The notes under the pieces are model-generated. The model searched no databases. It worked only from the letters and a program-made list of their open reading frames with translations, and was not told where the DNA came from. This document shows positions 1 to 6,042 of a stretch of 6,042 bases of DNA, piece by piece. Where the stretch lies: assembly GCA_012728775.1 (NCBI GenBank), contig JAAYEN010000073.1:1-6042 (forward strand). Reading direction: 5' to 3'. Position numbers and translations under genes: made by a program. Source of the stretch: Tissierellia bacterium. GTDB taxonomy: Bacteria; Bacillota_A; Clostridia; Tissierellales; Peptoniphilaceae. Numbering within the stretch: position 1 is the first letter of the stretch; each line of letters starts with the position of its first letter.

Positions 1-1421
1 TAGAACTGGGAAATCCTAGAGATTTAGCTATTCCAGGAGGATGGTTTGACGTTTCTGAAAAAATTGTTTCTTCCGTAGACGATACAGAAATTTTAGACAA
101 TTACACAGAAACCAATACCATAATTGTAGGAGACATAGATGCAGAAATTACTGTGGACACTAGAATATTTGCAGCTGATATAGAAAAAAATGCCCTGAGA
201 GAAGTGAAGGCTCTAGCTGAAATATTTGAAATTTATGCTAAAAGAAGAAAACCTATAAAAAACGTCTACATGGGTTATGATGAATACTTTGAAACTCGTA
301 GAGAAGCCAAGGTAATAGTATTTGGAGATATAGAAAAATTCCAAGGAAAAGAAGAAATTCGTAGAATTGTGACTCCTGTAAATTCAAAGCTACAATTTTC
401 TGCCCAATCTATGATTGGAGGAATAACGAAAGTCTTTACCTTAGAAGATGTGGGACATTTTCCAACAGGATATAACTTTGGATACAATGATGTAGTTTTG
501 ATGTATTTTGACGATTACGATAATTCCCGAGTAAAACTGCCACCTCAAGTATTAATAGATTACAGTGAAGCTGAAGTCTATGAGGTTTCTAAAATAGACA
601 ATCATATGATAGTCATTAGAGACAAGGACGGATACGAATTCCCCTTTGATATGACTACTTCTGCAAAGTTTTTAACTGAAGAAGTTGTGGAAGGTGCCCA
701 CGTTCAAATACTTTGGACTCCCCCTCAATTTATTATCGATATAATCGGCAGAGACAATATCACTGATATGAATAATATCGACATAGAAGAAATTTTAAAG
801 GGCATAGACGTAAAAGAGGCCTTAGATATAATAAAAGATATAAATTCCATTTCAGATTTTAACTTTTTGATAATGGCAATAAGCGTAGTAGACGATGACT
901 TGAGAGGAAGTCTACCAATAGGAATTAGGACTGGAACAGAAACAGGATATATCGATAGAATTGCTGAGGATGCTGTCACAGTCGTGGATAAAATTGACGG
1001 AGTAAAAAGAAATTACAGATCCTATAACGTAGCAGCTACAGATATACAAATGGCAAGACTTGCGAATCTTATGGATTTTGAAGTGGTTTTTGATGTCTCA
1101 AATAAATTCGGAAACACTCCATATATCTATAATATCCAATATTATTTCGATCACTCCAGATTGTATGGCTCTCCAATGGACAATTGGATTTTCCAAACCC
1201 TATACACATCCTTGAAGATGGAATGGAATAAGGAAAAATTAGAAGAATCCTATGGGATGTTCAATTACATTATGGAATCTGAAAATAGATATCCAATACT
1301 GTTTTTAAGTGACGAAATAGTTTTAATAGCAGTCGAAAGCTACAACACTGCCAATGATATGTACGGAGGACCAAGTAGATTAAGTATCCCACCAGAGTAT
1401 TTTGAGAATTGGCATAAGTAA
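1..1421 (+). CDS. Unrecognised protein, 5'-truncated (C-terminal 472 residues)
   Basis: I do not recognise this family. The frame is open from position 3 to the TAA at 1419-1421, so the gene begins left of the window; the GTG at 153 is only an internal valine codon, because 50 codons upstream of it are open and similar in composition. The visible part is acidic and contains no cysteine and no obvious membrane segment. It has many short beta-like stretches. Two resemble each other: residues about 192-246 (bases 576-740) and about 315-375 (bases 945-1140), counted from base 3. Both follow a pattern like 'I-D-x-[IM]-x-V-x-D-x-D-G' followed by an aromatic residue. A helical acidic linker rich in 'I-D-I-E/D' lies between them. 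Lack of cysteine and small repeated beta modules fit an exported or surface protein, but the N-terminus that would show a signal peptide is missing. It was originally followed closely by a terminator and is not part of the downstream operon. Confidence 0.85.
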   Translation, partial: ELGNPRDLAIPGGWFDVSEKIVSSVDDTEILDNYTETNTIIVGDIDAEITVDTRIFAADIEKNALREVKALAEIFEIYAKRRKPIKNVYMGYDEYFETRREAKVIVFGDIEKFQGKEEIRRIVTPVNSKLQFSAQSMIGGITKVFTLEDVGHFPTGYNFGYNDVVLMYFDDYDNSRVKLPPQVLIDYSEAEVYEVSKIDNHMIVIRDKDGYEFPFDMTTSAKFLTEEVVEGAHVQILWTPPQFIIDIIGRDNITDMNNIDIEEILKGIDVKEALDIIKDINSISDFNFLIMAISVVDDDLRGSLPIGIRTGTETGYIDRIAEDAVTVVDKIDGVKRNYRSYNVAATDIQMARLANLMDFEVVFDVSNKFGNTPYIYNIQYYFDHSRLYGSPMDNWIFQTLYTSLKMEWNKEKLEESYGMFNYIMESENRYPILFLSDEIVLIAVESYNTANDMYGGPSRLSIPPEYFENWHK

Positions 1422-1428
1422 AAATAAA

Positions 1429-1441
1429 AGCTCTGAATTTT
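1429..1441 (+). repeat. 13-bp direct repeat, left copy
   Basis: AGCTCTGAATTTT lies 7 bases after the stop codon of the upstream gene and is repeated exactly at 1560-1572. This copy is preceded by an A-run (1426-1429), as expected for the left arm of a rho-independent terminator, but the sequence after it does not complete the terminator. A weaker 6-bp hairpin (1432-1437 with 1446-1451) can form, with no T-run behind it. I infer that it is one side of a target-site duplication. Confidence 0.75.
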
Positions 1442-1559
1442 AGATTTCAGAATGATGACAAAATTTTTATTAAGGTCGGAATATCATTCTTTTTCGAGCG
1501 TATATGGCCCGCCGGCCCGAGGGAACTCGAAAAAGAATGATATGGAGACCTTTGTGGAT
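1442..1559. mobile_element. Candidate 118-bp hairpin insertion element (MITE-like, unclassified)
   Basis: This segment sits between two exact 13-bp direct repeats. If it and one repeat copy (131 bp in total) are removed, the flanks join into a standard terminator with A-tract, 11-bp stem and T-tract. It carries no credible gene. Its core is a perfect 18-bp inverted repeat. The inverted arms do not reach the ends of the segment, so it is not a classical terminal-inverted-repeat element, and 13 bp is long for a target duplication. A local duplication of the terminator arm is the alternative. The insertion reading is inference; the repeats themselves are directly seen. Confidence 0.45.
1472..1552. 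repeat. Long inverted repeat (18-bp perfect stem, GC-rich loop)
   Basis: The arm ATATCATTCTTTTTCGAG at 1481-1498 is exactly complementary to 1526-1543. Outside it, a symmetric GGA/GGA internal loop (1478-1480 against 1544-1546) is followed by six more pairs, AAGGTC at 1472-1477 with GACCTT at 1547-1552. The 27-base loop (1499-1525) is 19/27 G+C, in sharp contrast to its AT-rich surroundings, and includes a palindromic GCCGGC and a small GGCC/GGCC hairpin. Neither strand has a T-run directly after the stem, so it is not a simple terminator. As RNA it would be a very stable hairpin, possibly cut by RNase III; as DNA it may be the core of a small repeated element. Confidence 0.85.
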
Positions 1560-1572
1560 AGCTCTGAATTTT
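1560..1572 (+). repeat. 13-bp direct repeat, right copy
   Basis: This is an exact second copy of AGCTCTGAATTTT. It forms the left arm and loop of the terminator ending at 1584. Unlike the left copy it is not preceded by an A-run; the preceding bases are GTGGAT. Confidence 0.75.
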
Positions 1573-1584
1573 CAGGGCTTTTTT
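1560..1584 (+). terminator. Rho-independent terminator of the upstream gene
   Basis: AGCTCTGA (1560-1567) pairs with TCAGGGCT (1572-1579) through one G-U pair, leaving a four-base loop, and is followed by six T residues (1579-1584). It ends transcription from the upstream gene and isolates the ecf operon. The matching upstream A-tract is missing here and is found 131 bp to the left at 1426-1429, so the original terminator was probably split by the inserted segment. The remaining 8-bp stem should still work. Confidence 0.75.
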
Positions 1585-1605
1585 CTGTAAAACTAGGACT
1601 TTATC

Positions 1606-1650
1606 TACTAATTAGTAAATTCTATTTGTTTTTATGTTATAATAGAAAAA
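1606..1650 (+). promoter_or_regulatory. Extended -10 promoter of the ecf operon
   Basis: TGTTATAAT at 1635-1643 is a perfect -10 hexamer (1638-1643) with the extended TG motif. No good -35 box lies 16-18 bp upstream (the 17-bp position reads GTAAAT), which fits an extended -10 promoter. Transcription would start near 1650, giving a leader of only about 23 bases, too short for a riboswitch. A 12-bp palindrome, TACTAATTAGTA (1606-1617), covers the place of the -35 region and could be an operator, though such a palindrome is not rare by chance in AT-rich DNA. Confidence 0.65.
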
Positions 1651-1672
1651 CAAAATCACAAGGGGACAATAG

Positions 1673-2494
1673 ATGATTAAGGTACAAGATGTTAATTTTA
1701 AATATAACACTGATGAAGAAAATGAAGATTATGCCTTAAAAGGAATCAATTTGGATGTATCAGATGGAGAATTTGTGGCTATTATTGGACATAACGGTTC
1801 TGGTAAATCTACATTGGCAAAACTTTTAAACGGTTTATACATTCCTACTTCAGGGGATATATATATCAAAGATATGAATACAAAAGACGAGGACAAAATC
1901 TGGGATATAAGAAGAACTGCTGGTATGGTTTTTCAAAATCCAGACAACCAAATGGTCACTACTATCGTAGAAGAAGAGGTGGCTTTTGGTCCTGAAAATA
2001 TAGGAATTCCTAGGGAAGAGATAAGAAAGCGAGTGGATAACTCTTTGAAAATAGTGGGGATGAGTGAATTTTTATATCACGCGCCCCATCTTTTAAGTGG
2101 TGGGCAAAAACAAAGAATTGCAATTGCTGGAATACTGGCTATGAATCCTAGTTGTATCATTTTAGATGAGCCAACTGCCATGCTAGATCCCATAGGAAGA
2201 AGAGAAGTTATCGAAACCATTTACAAATTAAATGAAGAAGAAAATAAGACTATATTACTTATAACCCACAATATGGAAGAGACAGTTAATGCTGATAGAG
2301 TAGTGGTTATGAACGATGGAGAAGTTTATTTAGAAGGAACTCCTAGAGAAGTATTTTCCAAAGTAGAAGAATTAAAATCCATAGGCCTAGATGTTCCCCA
2401 AGTAACGGAACTAGCTTATGAACTCAATAAAGATGGATTATTAGAAGATTATAAAGTATTAAATATAGAGGAGTTAGTTGAAAGAATATGCTAA
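1673..2494 (+). CDS. ecfA1: Energy-coupling factor transporter ATPase EcfA1 (CbiO-type)
   Basis: This is one of two ABC ATPases that power ECF importers of vitamins and Co/Ni. It forms a heterodimer with EcfA2 on the cytoplasmic side of EcfT. All nucleotide-binding motifs are intact over 273 residues: Walker [10 protein letters not shown] (39-47), Q-loop Q88 in FQNPDNQ, signature LSGGQ (141-145), Walker B CIILDE (161-166) with catalytic E166, D-loop at 169-172 and switch histidine H199. The 'NPDNQ' after the Q-loop is typical of the EcfA1 member of the pair. The ATG start is backed by AAGGGG at 1660-1665, seven bases upstream. It is the first gene of the operon and overlaps ecfA2 by 7 bp. The substrate cannot be told, because specificity lies in S components not present here. 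Confidence 0.95.
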   Translation: MIKVQDVNFKYNTDEENEDYALKGINLDVSDGEFVAIIGHNGSGKSTLAKLLNGLYIPTSGDIYIKDMNTKDEDKIWDIRRTAGMVFQNPDNQMVTTIVEEEVAFGPENIGIPREEIRKRVDNSLKIVGMSEFLYHAPHLLSGGQKQRIAIAGILAMNPSCIILDEPTAMLDPIGRREVIETIYKLNEEENKTILLITHNMEETVNADRVVVMNDGEVYLEGTPREVFSKVEELKSIGLDVPQVTELAYELNKDGLLEDYKVLNIEELVERIC

Positions 2495-3351
2495 TTCAAT
2501 TAAAAGACGTAAGTTATATTTACTCCCAAGGCACTCCCTTTGAAGTAAGAGCTTTAGATAATATTAATCTAGAGATAGACGAGGGAGAATTTGTTGCGAT
2601 TATAGGACATACAGGATCCGGAAAGTCTACTTTAATTCAACATTTTAACGGTTTAGTGGAGCCTACAATTGGAGAAGTAATTATAGAAGGAGAATCCCTA
2701 AAGGATGCTAAAATTAATAAGGCCAAAATTCGTCAAAAAATTGGACTGGTTTTTCAATACCCAGAACATCAGCTTTTTGAAGAAACCATCGCCAAAGATG
2801 TGGCTTTTGGACCATTGAACTTAGGTTATTCACCAGAAGAAACAGAAATCATGGTTAAAGACGCCATGGATAGAGTTGGACTTCCCTATGAGGAATTTAA
2901 AGATATATCCCCCATGGACTTATCAGGGGGAGAAAAAAGAAGGGCAGCCATAGCTGGAGTTTTGGTTATGAACCCCAAGGTTTTGGTATTGGATGAGCCA
3001 ACGGCTGGACTAGACCCCAAGGGTCGTGACGACATTTTAGATGAAATAAAAAGAATTTATGAAGAATTGGGAATTACTGTAATTCTAGTTTCTCATAGCA
3101 TGGACGATGTTGCGAGATTGGTAGACAGAATAGTAGTTATGGAAGGTGGAAAAGTATTTATGGACGACAGTCCAATAAATGTATTTCGCCATGAAGAAGA
3201 ATTGGTTCAGATTGGATTGGGCGTTCCCCAGATTACCAGTTTTATGAAAGCATTAAAATCCAAAGGAATAGATGTAAATACGGATATTATTAATATAGAA
3301 GATGCGAAAATTGAAATAGAAAGAGTACTAAGGGGGAAAGAAAATGCTTAA
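2488..3351 (+). CDS. ecfA2: Energy-coupling factor transporter ATPase EcfA2 (CbiO-type)
   Basis: This is the partner ATPase of EcfA1, 287 residues, normal for the family. Motifs in order are Walker [10 protein letters not shown] (40-48), Q-loop Q90 in [12 protein letters not shown], signature LSGGE (145-149), Walker B VLVLDE (165-170) with E170, D-loop AGLD (173-176) and H203. The 'PEHQLFEET' segment marks it as EcfA2 rather than a duplicate EcfA1. Both ATP sites of the heterodimer should be active, since each subunit keeps its catalytic glutamate and histidine. The ATG overlaps the end of ecfA1 by 7 bp. The best Shine-Dalgarno, AGAGGAG at 2467-2473, is 14 bases away, which is long, so translational coupling with ecfA1 is likely. 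Confidence 0.95.
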   Translation: MLIQLKDVSYIYSQGTPFEVRALDNINLEIDEGEFVAIIGHTGSGKSTLIQHFNGLVEPTIGEVIIEGESLKDAKINKAKIRQKIGLVFQYPEHQLFEETIAKDVAFGPLNLGYSPEETEIMVKDAMDRVGLPYEEFKDISPMDLSGGEKRRAAIAGVLVMNPKVLVLDEPTAGLDPKGRDDILDEIKRIYEELGITVILVSHSMDDVARLVDRIVVMEGGKVFMDDSPINVFRHEEELVQIGLGVPQITSFMKALKSKGIDVNTDIINIEDAKIEIERVLRGKENA

Positions 3352-4153
3352 AGACATTACAGTAGGCCAATACCTCCCCACAGGCTCTGTAATCCACAAG
3401 ACAGATCCTAGGATAAAAATTCTAATAATTTTTGTCTATATAGTTTTTTTATTTATGATTCAAAGCTTTCTAGGTTACGGACTTATGGTTTTATGGGTTA
3501 TAGCAGCTACTTTGGCTTCTAAATTGCCATTAAAAATGATATTTCGAGGTCTTAAACCTTTGAGATGGATTATTTTAATCACATTTATTATAAATATTTT
3601 ATTTACCCAAGGTACACCTTTATTTACAATAGGTCCTGCAAGTGTAAGCAAGGAAGGAGTTATCCTAGCTCTTAGAATGGCTGTAAGATTGAGTTTGTTA
3701 GTTTTAGGAACTAGCTTATTAACTCTCACTACATCTCCTGTAACTTTGACAGATGGAATAGAAGGGCTTTTGAGTCCTCTAAAAAAGGTGGGATTTCCTG
3801 CCCATGAACTGGCAATGATGATTACCATAGCTTTGAGATTTATTCCTACTCTAATTGACGAGACGGATAAAATTTTAAAAGCCCAAATGGCCAGGGGTGC
3901 GGATTTCGAGTCGGGAAATATTATTAATCGAGCTAAAAATATGGTTCCATTAATAGTTCCTTTATTATTAAGTTCCATAAATAGAGCAGACGAATTAAGT
4001 ATAGCTATGGAAGCTAGATGTTATAACGGAGACAAAGGCAGAACTAAACTAAATCCCCTAGAATTAAAAACCAATGACTTTTTGATTTTGGGACTTTGTT
4101 TAATATATTTTATAGGAATTTTATTATTTGAAAGGTTTATATGGCTAATGTAG
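3344..4153 (+). CDS. ecfT: Energy-coupling factor transmembrane protein EcfT
   Basis: This is the membrane coupling subunit that links the EcfA1-EcfA2 ATPases to interchangeable S components. It has 269 residues, normal for the family. The N-terminal 'HKTDPRIKI' (18-26) is the conserved entry to helix 1. Hydrophobic segments lie at about 24-42, 44-59, 74-87, 105-131 and 245-266. The two coupling-helix motifs that contact the ATPases are present: ARG at 183-185 (in QMARGADF) and its second form ARC at 224-226 (in AMEARCY). The second motif varies between ARG and ARC in the family, so this is not a defect. It overlaps ecfA2 by 8 bp with a strong AGGGGG Shine-Dalgarno (3331-3336), and overlaps truA by 13 bp. 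Confidence 0.95.
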   Translation: MLKDITVGQYLPTGSVIHKTDPRIKILIIFVYIVFLFMIQSFLGYGLMVLWVIAATLASKLPLKMIFRGLKPLRWIILITFIINILFTQGTPLFTIGPASVSKEGVILALRMAVRLSLLVLGTSLLTLTTSPVTLTDGIEGLLSPLKKVGFPAHELAMMITIALRFIPTLIDETDKILKAQMARGADFESGNIINRAKNMVPLIVPLLLSSINRADELSIAMEARCYNGDKGRTKLNPLELKTNDFLILGLCLIYFIGILLFERFIWLM

Positions 4154-4875
4154 CATTAACGGTTCAATATAAAGGAAAACACTACTGTGGATTCCAAAGG
4201 CAACCTAATGTTTTATCGGTACAAGAAGTTTTAGAAGAAGCCCTTTCTAAAACATTTAAAGAAAATATTTCAGTAGTGGCATCTGGAAGGACGGACGCAG
4301 GAGTCCACGCCCTAGGACAAGTAGTGAACTTCCACGTAGAAACTACAATAGATATAGGAAATATGCCAAAGGTTATTAATTATCATCTACCTAGGGATAT
4401 TAGTATAGTGGATGCAAAATTTGTAGATGAAAACTTTAGCGCTCGTTTTGATGCAAAAAGCAAAGTTTACAAATACGTAATTTACAATAACAAAAACCGC
4501 TCTGGAGTTTATGACGAATTTTCTTTTAATTTCCCACATAAATTGGATATAGAATTGATGAAATCTGGAGTTATGGGTATAATAGGAACCCATGACTTTA
4601 CCTCTTTTATGGGCAGAGATTCTGTCGTAAAGGATGGAATTCGAACAATTTATTCCATAGATATTCAAAGATGTGGAGATTTTGTAGAGATTACTTTTCA
4701 CGGAAAGTCATTTTTGCGAAATATGATAAGGATAATTGTAGGAAGCTTGTGCGATATTGGTCGAGGAAAATTACCGGTGGATTTTTTAGAAAATTCACTT
4801 ATTCATAAGGATAGAAGTAAAGCAGGATTTACAGCTCCTGCCCAAGGTTTATTTTTAATAGAAGTTAGATATTAG
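4141..4875 (+). CDS. truA: tRNA pseudouridine(38-40) synthase TruA
   Basis: TruA converts uridines 38-40 in the anticodon stem-loop of tRNAs to pseudouridine in the cytoplasm. The 244-residue protein has the family landmarks: 'Y-C-G-F-Q-R-Q' near residues 15-21 (the usual W is F), the catalytic block SGRTDAGVHALGQ with Asp52 as nucleophile, and FLRNMIRIIVGSLCDIGRGK from residue 191. Length and both ends are normal. The ATG lies inside the end of ecfT (13-bp overlap), with GAAAGG at 4130-4135 five bases upstream. Pairing with the ecf genes is a conserved Firmicutes arrangement; I know of no shared function. Confidence 0.96.
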   Translation: MANVALTVQYKGKHYCGFQRQPNVLSVQEVLEEALSKTFKENISVVASGRTDAGVHALGQVVNFHVETTIDIGNMPKVINYHLPRDISIVDAKFVDENFSARFDAKSKVYKYVIYNNKNRSGVYDEFSFNFPHKLDIELMKSGVMGIIGTHDFTSFMGRDSVVKDGIRTIYSIDIQRCGDFVEITFHGKSFLRNMIRIIVGSLCDIGRGKLPVDFLENSLIHKDRSKAGFTAPAQGLFLIEVRY

Positions 4876-4883
4876 GGAGTATT

Positions 4884-5795
4884 ATGAGTAATTTTTTAGA
4901 AGCTTTTTTATTAGTATTTGTAGCGGAGATGGGAGATAAATCCCAATTACTCTCCCTTGCATTTGCGACGAAATATAAATTATCTACTGTAATAATTGGT
5001 ATAGCTTTGGGAATAGGCTTAAATCACGGATTAGCCATTATTGCAGCTAGCTTTATATCCCAATATGTGGATATGGACTATATCCAAATTTTGGCGGCGA
5101 TAATCTTTTTAGTTTTTGGATTATCCAATTTGAGACTAGAATACGACGAAGAAGATGATATTAAAAAAAGCTATTTCAGTCATCTTGGTCCAGTCGTTAC
5201 CATAGCCTCTACTTTTTTTGTAGGAGAATTAGGAGACAAGACTCAAATCTTAGCCATGACCATGGGGGCAATGGCTGAGAATAAACTTTTAGTTTTTGCT
5301 GCTACCTTTTCTTCCATGATGGTAGTTAGCATAATTGGAATATTTGTAGGAAGAATTTTGAAAAAGAAAATCCCAGAAGTTACCATGAATATCATCGCTT
5401 CGGTACTATTTTTATTCTTTGGAATGACTTCCCTTTGGGGAGTATTTGAGACTTTCAATATAAATAAGCTTTTATACTTGGCATTATTAATGGGCATTGC
5501 TGGCTCTATATATATTATTTTTAAAGGAAATGAAAAGAAAAAAGACGAATACTTTATTGGGGAAATTTCTAGAAATTTAGAAAACTGTGTAGGTTGTACT
5601 GAAAAATTTTGCGATTGTTCCACTAGAGAAAATATAGAAAGATTGACCCAAGGCTACCTAGGAGGAGATGTAAAATTCTTAGGGAATATGATTAATTATA
5701 TAGAAGATACTAAAAAGATTTCTCCAAAAAGATACTATAAACTCTATGAAAAAATAAAATCGGAGAAATATGACGAAAGGATAATGCTAAGATGA
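4884..5795 (+). CDS. TMEM165/GDT1 (UPF0016) family cation transporter with Cys-containing C-terminal tail
   Basis: This family exchanges Mn2+ and/or Ca2+, probably for protons, across membranes; bacterial members characterised so far act in manganese export. The two hallmark repeats are visible: EMGDKS at 15-20 and ELGDKT at 115-120, each in the first helix of a three-helix half. A seventh hydrophobic segment follows at about 196-213. Unusually for a family of roughly 190-220 residues, about 90 hydrophilic residues follow, with a cysteine cluster C235-x2-C238-x4-C243-x-C245 that looks like a metal or Fe-S site (inference). The tail is in frame with no sign of frameshift. The ATG is preceded by GGGAG overlapping the truA stop, with an 8-bp gap between the genes. 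Membrane location is clear; ion choice is not. Confidence 0.9.
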   Translation: MSNFLEAFLLVFVAEMGDKSQLLSLAFATKYKLSTVIIGIALGIGLNHGLAIIAASFISQYVDMDYIQILAAIIFLVFGLSNLRLEYDEEDDIKKSYFSHLGPVVTIASTFFVGELGDKTQILAMTMGAMAENKLLVFAATFSSMMVVSIIGIFVGRILKKKIPEVTMNIIASVLFLFFGMTSLWGVFETFNINKLLYLALLMGIAGSIYIIFKGNEKKKDEYFIGEISRNLENCVGCTEKFCDCSTRENIERLTQGYLGGDVKFLGNMINYIEDTKKISPKRYYKLYEKIKSEKYDERIMLR

Positions 5796-6042
5796 GACCA
5801 AAAATGATATTTTTTGATTATGGAAATACCTTAGTATATGAGGAGGTAAACCAGAATATAGAATCCCTCCGGGGCGTTTATAATTCTATAATAGATAAAG
5901 AAAAAATAGACTTTCAAGAATTTTATGATAAATTCCTTATAGAAAAGGAAAATTACAGAAATAATCATCACCCTTTCGACAAGGAATTTAAATATACAGA
6001 TTTGTTTGAATCCCTTTTTAAAAATTTTCAAGTAAAATCTAA
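5792..6042 (+). CDS. HAD-superfamily hydrolase, 3'-truncated (N-terminal 83 residues)
   Basis: The frame is open from ATG 5792 to the window end, so the C-terminus is missing. 'MIFFDYGNTLVYEE' (residues 5-18) is HAD motif I with the nucleophile Asp9; the usual second Asp (position 11) is Gly, as in the FDLGNV/FDYGGT class of HAD phosphatases. The following residues (about 19-83) are helical and acidic and fit the start of a subfamily I alpha-helical cap inserted after motif I. Motifs II-IV lie outside the window, so substrate and activity are unknown; phosphatase is the likeliest. It overlaps the transporter gene by 4 bp (ATGA), with GAAAGGA at 5775-5781 as a plausible ribosome site, and so belongs to the same operon. 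A start at 5804 is possible but less likely given the overlap. Confidence 0.82.
   Translation, partial: MRPKMIFFDYGNTLVYEEVNQNIESLRGVYNSIIDKEKIDFQEFYDKFLIEKENYRNNHHPFDKEFKYTDLFESLFKNFQVKS

Noticed and set aside
1472..1552. Integron attC site or CRISPR-like repeat
   Set aside because: There is no attC-type core sites, no adjacent cassette or integrase, and only one hairpin without spaced repeats.
1442..1672. Riboswitch or T-box controlling the ecf operon
   Set aside because: The hairpin lies upstream of both the terminator and the promoter, and the predicted leader is only about 23 bases; no T-box or known vitamin riboswitch core is visible.
1452..1676. A 74-codon open frame on the + strand through the intergenic region
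   Set aside because: It runs across both arms of the inverted repeat, the terminator and the promoter, has no ribosome site, and its residues look like random translation of a hairpin and T-runs.
3475..3978. A 167-codon open frame on the minus strand inside ecfT
   Set aside because: It is antisense to a clear EcfT with intact motifs; the other minus-strand frames (275-487, 725-979, 4387-4701, 5243-5623, 5831-6031) are likewise shadows of + strand genes with no homology or ribosome site that I can see.
4013..4021. ARC instead of ARG in the second EcfT coupling motif as a defect
   Set aside because: AMEARCY is a common natural form in Firmicutes EcfT proteins.
5563..5578. 16-bp perfect palindrome AAATTTCTAGAAATTT
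   Set aside because: It lies inside the transporter coding sequence, is almost entirely A/T, and is within what chance can give in 6 kb of such DNA.
5816..5830. Loss of the second motif I aspartate in the HAD protein as a sign of a dead enzyme
   Set aside because: Gly at this position occurs in active HAD phosphatases with the DxGN/DxGG form of motif I, and the remaining motifs are outside the window.

Overview
The window comes from a low-GC, AT-rich Gram-positive bacterium. Codon use is dominated by AGA, ATA, GAA and TTA, and each start except one has a purine-rich Shine-Dalgarno sequence close by. The gene order ecfA1-ecfA2-ecfT-truA is a Firmicutes signature. An anaerobic clostridial or Tissierellia-type organism is my best guess, but nothing here fixes the genus.

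Layout. Positions 1-1421 hold the 3' part of a large gene of unrecognised function. It is open back to the left edge, acidic and cysteine-free, with two similar beta-rich stretches. Positions 1422-1672 are intergenic and are the most unusual part of the window. They contain a 13-bp direct repeat flanking 118 bp, inside which lies a perfect 18-bp inverted repeat with a GC-rich loop, then a rho-independent terminator, then an extended -10 promoter. The left repeat keeps the A-tract and the right repeat keeps the rest of the stem and the T-tract of what reads as one terminator. The simplest explanation is that a small hairpin element inserted into the upstream gene's terminator.

From 1673 to the right edge five genes run on the + strand with overlaps or an 8-bp gap and look like one transcription unit. 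They are ecfA1 and ecfA2 (the two ATPases of the shared energy-coupling factor vitamin/metal importer), ecfT (its membrane coupling subunit), truA (tRNA pseudouridine synthase), a TMEM165/GDT1 (UPF0016) cation transporter with an unusual cysteine-containing C-terminal tail, and the start of a HAD-family hydrolase cut off by the window end.

How they work together. EcfA1, EcfA2 and EcfT form the common energizing module, used by separate substrate-binding S components encoded elsewhere; none is in this window. TruA is a customary neighbour with an unrelated job in tRNA modification. In many Firmicutes this cassette sits between rplQ and rplM-rpsI. Here neither flank shows ribosomal protein genes, so the block has been separated from that cluster and has its own promoter. 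The GDT1-type transporter and HAD enzyme are added downstream. No complete new defence, CRISPR or mobile system is visible; the real leads are the intergenic hairpin insertion, the transporter tail and the unrecognised upstream protein.
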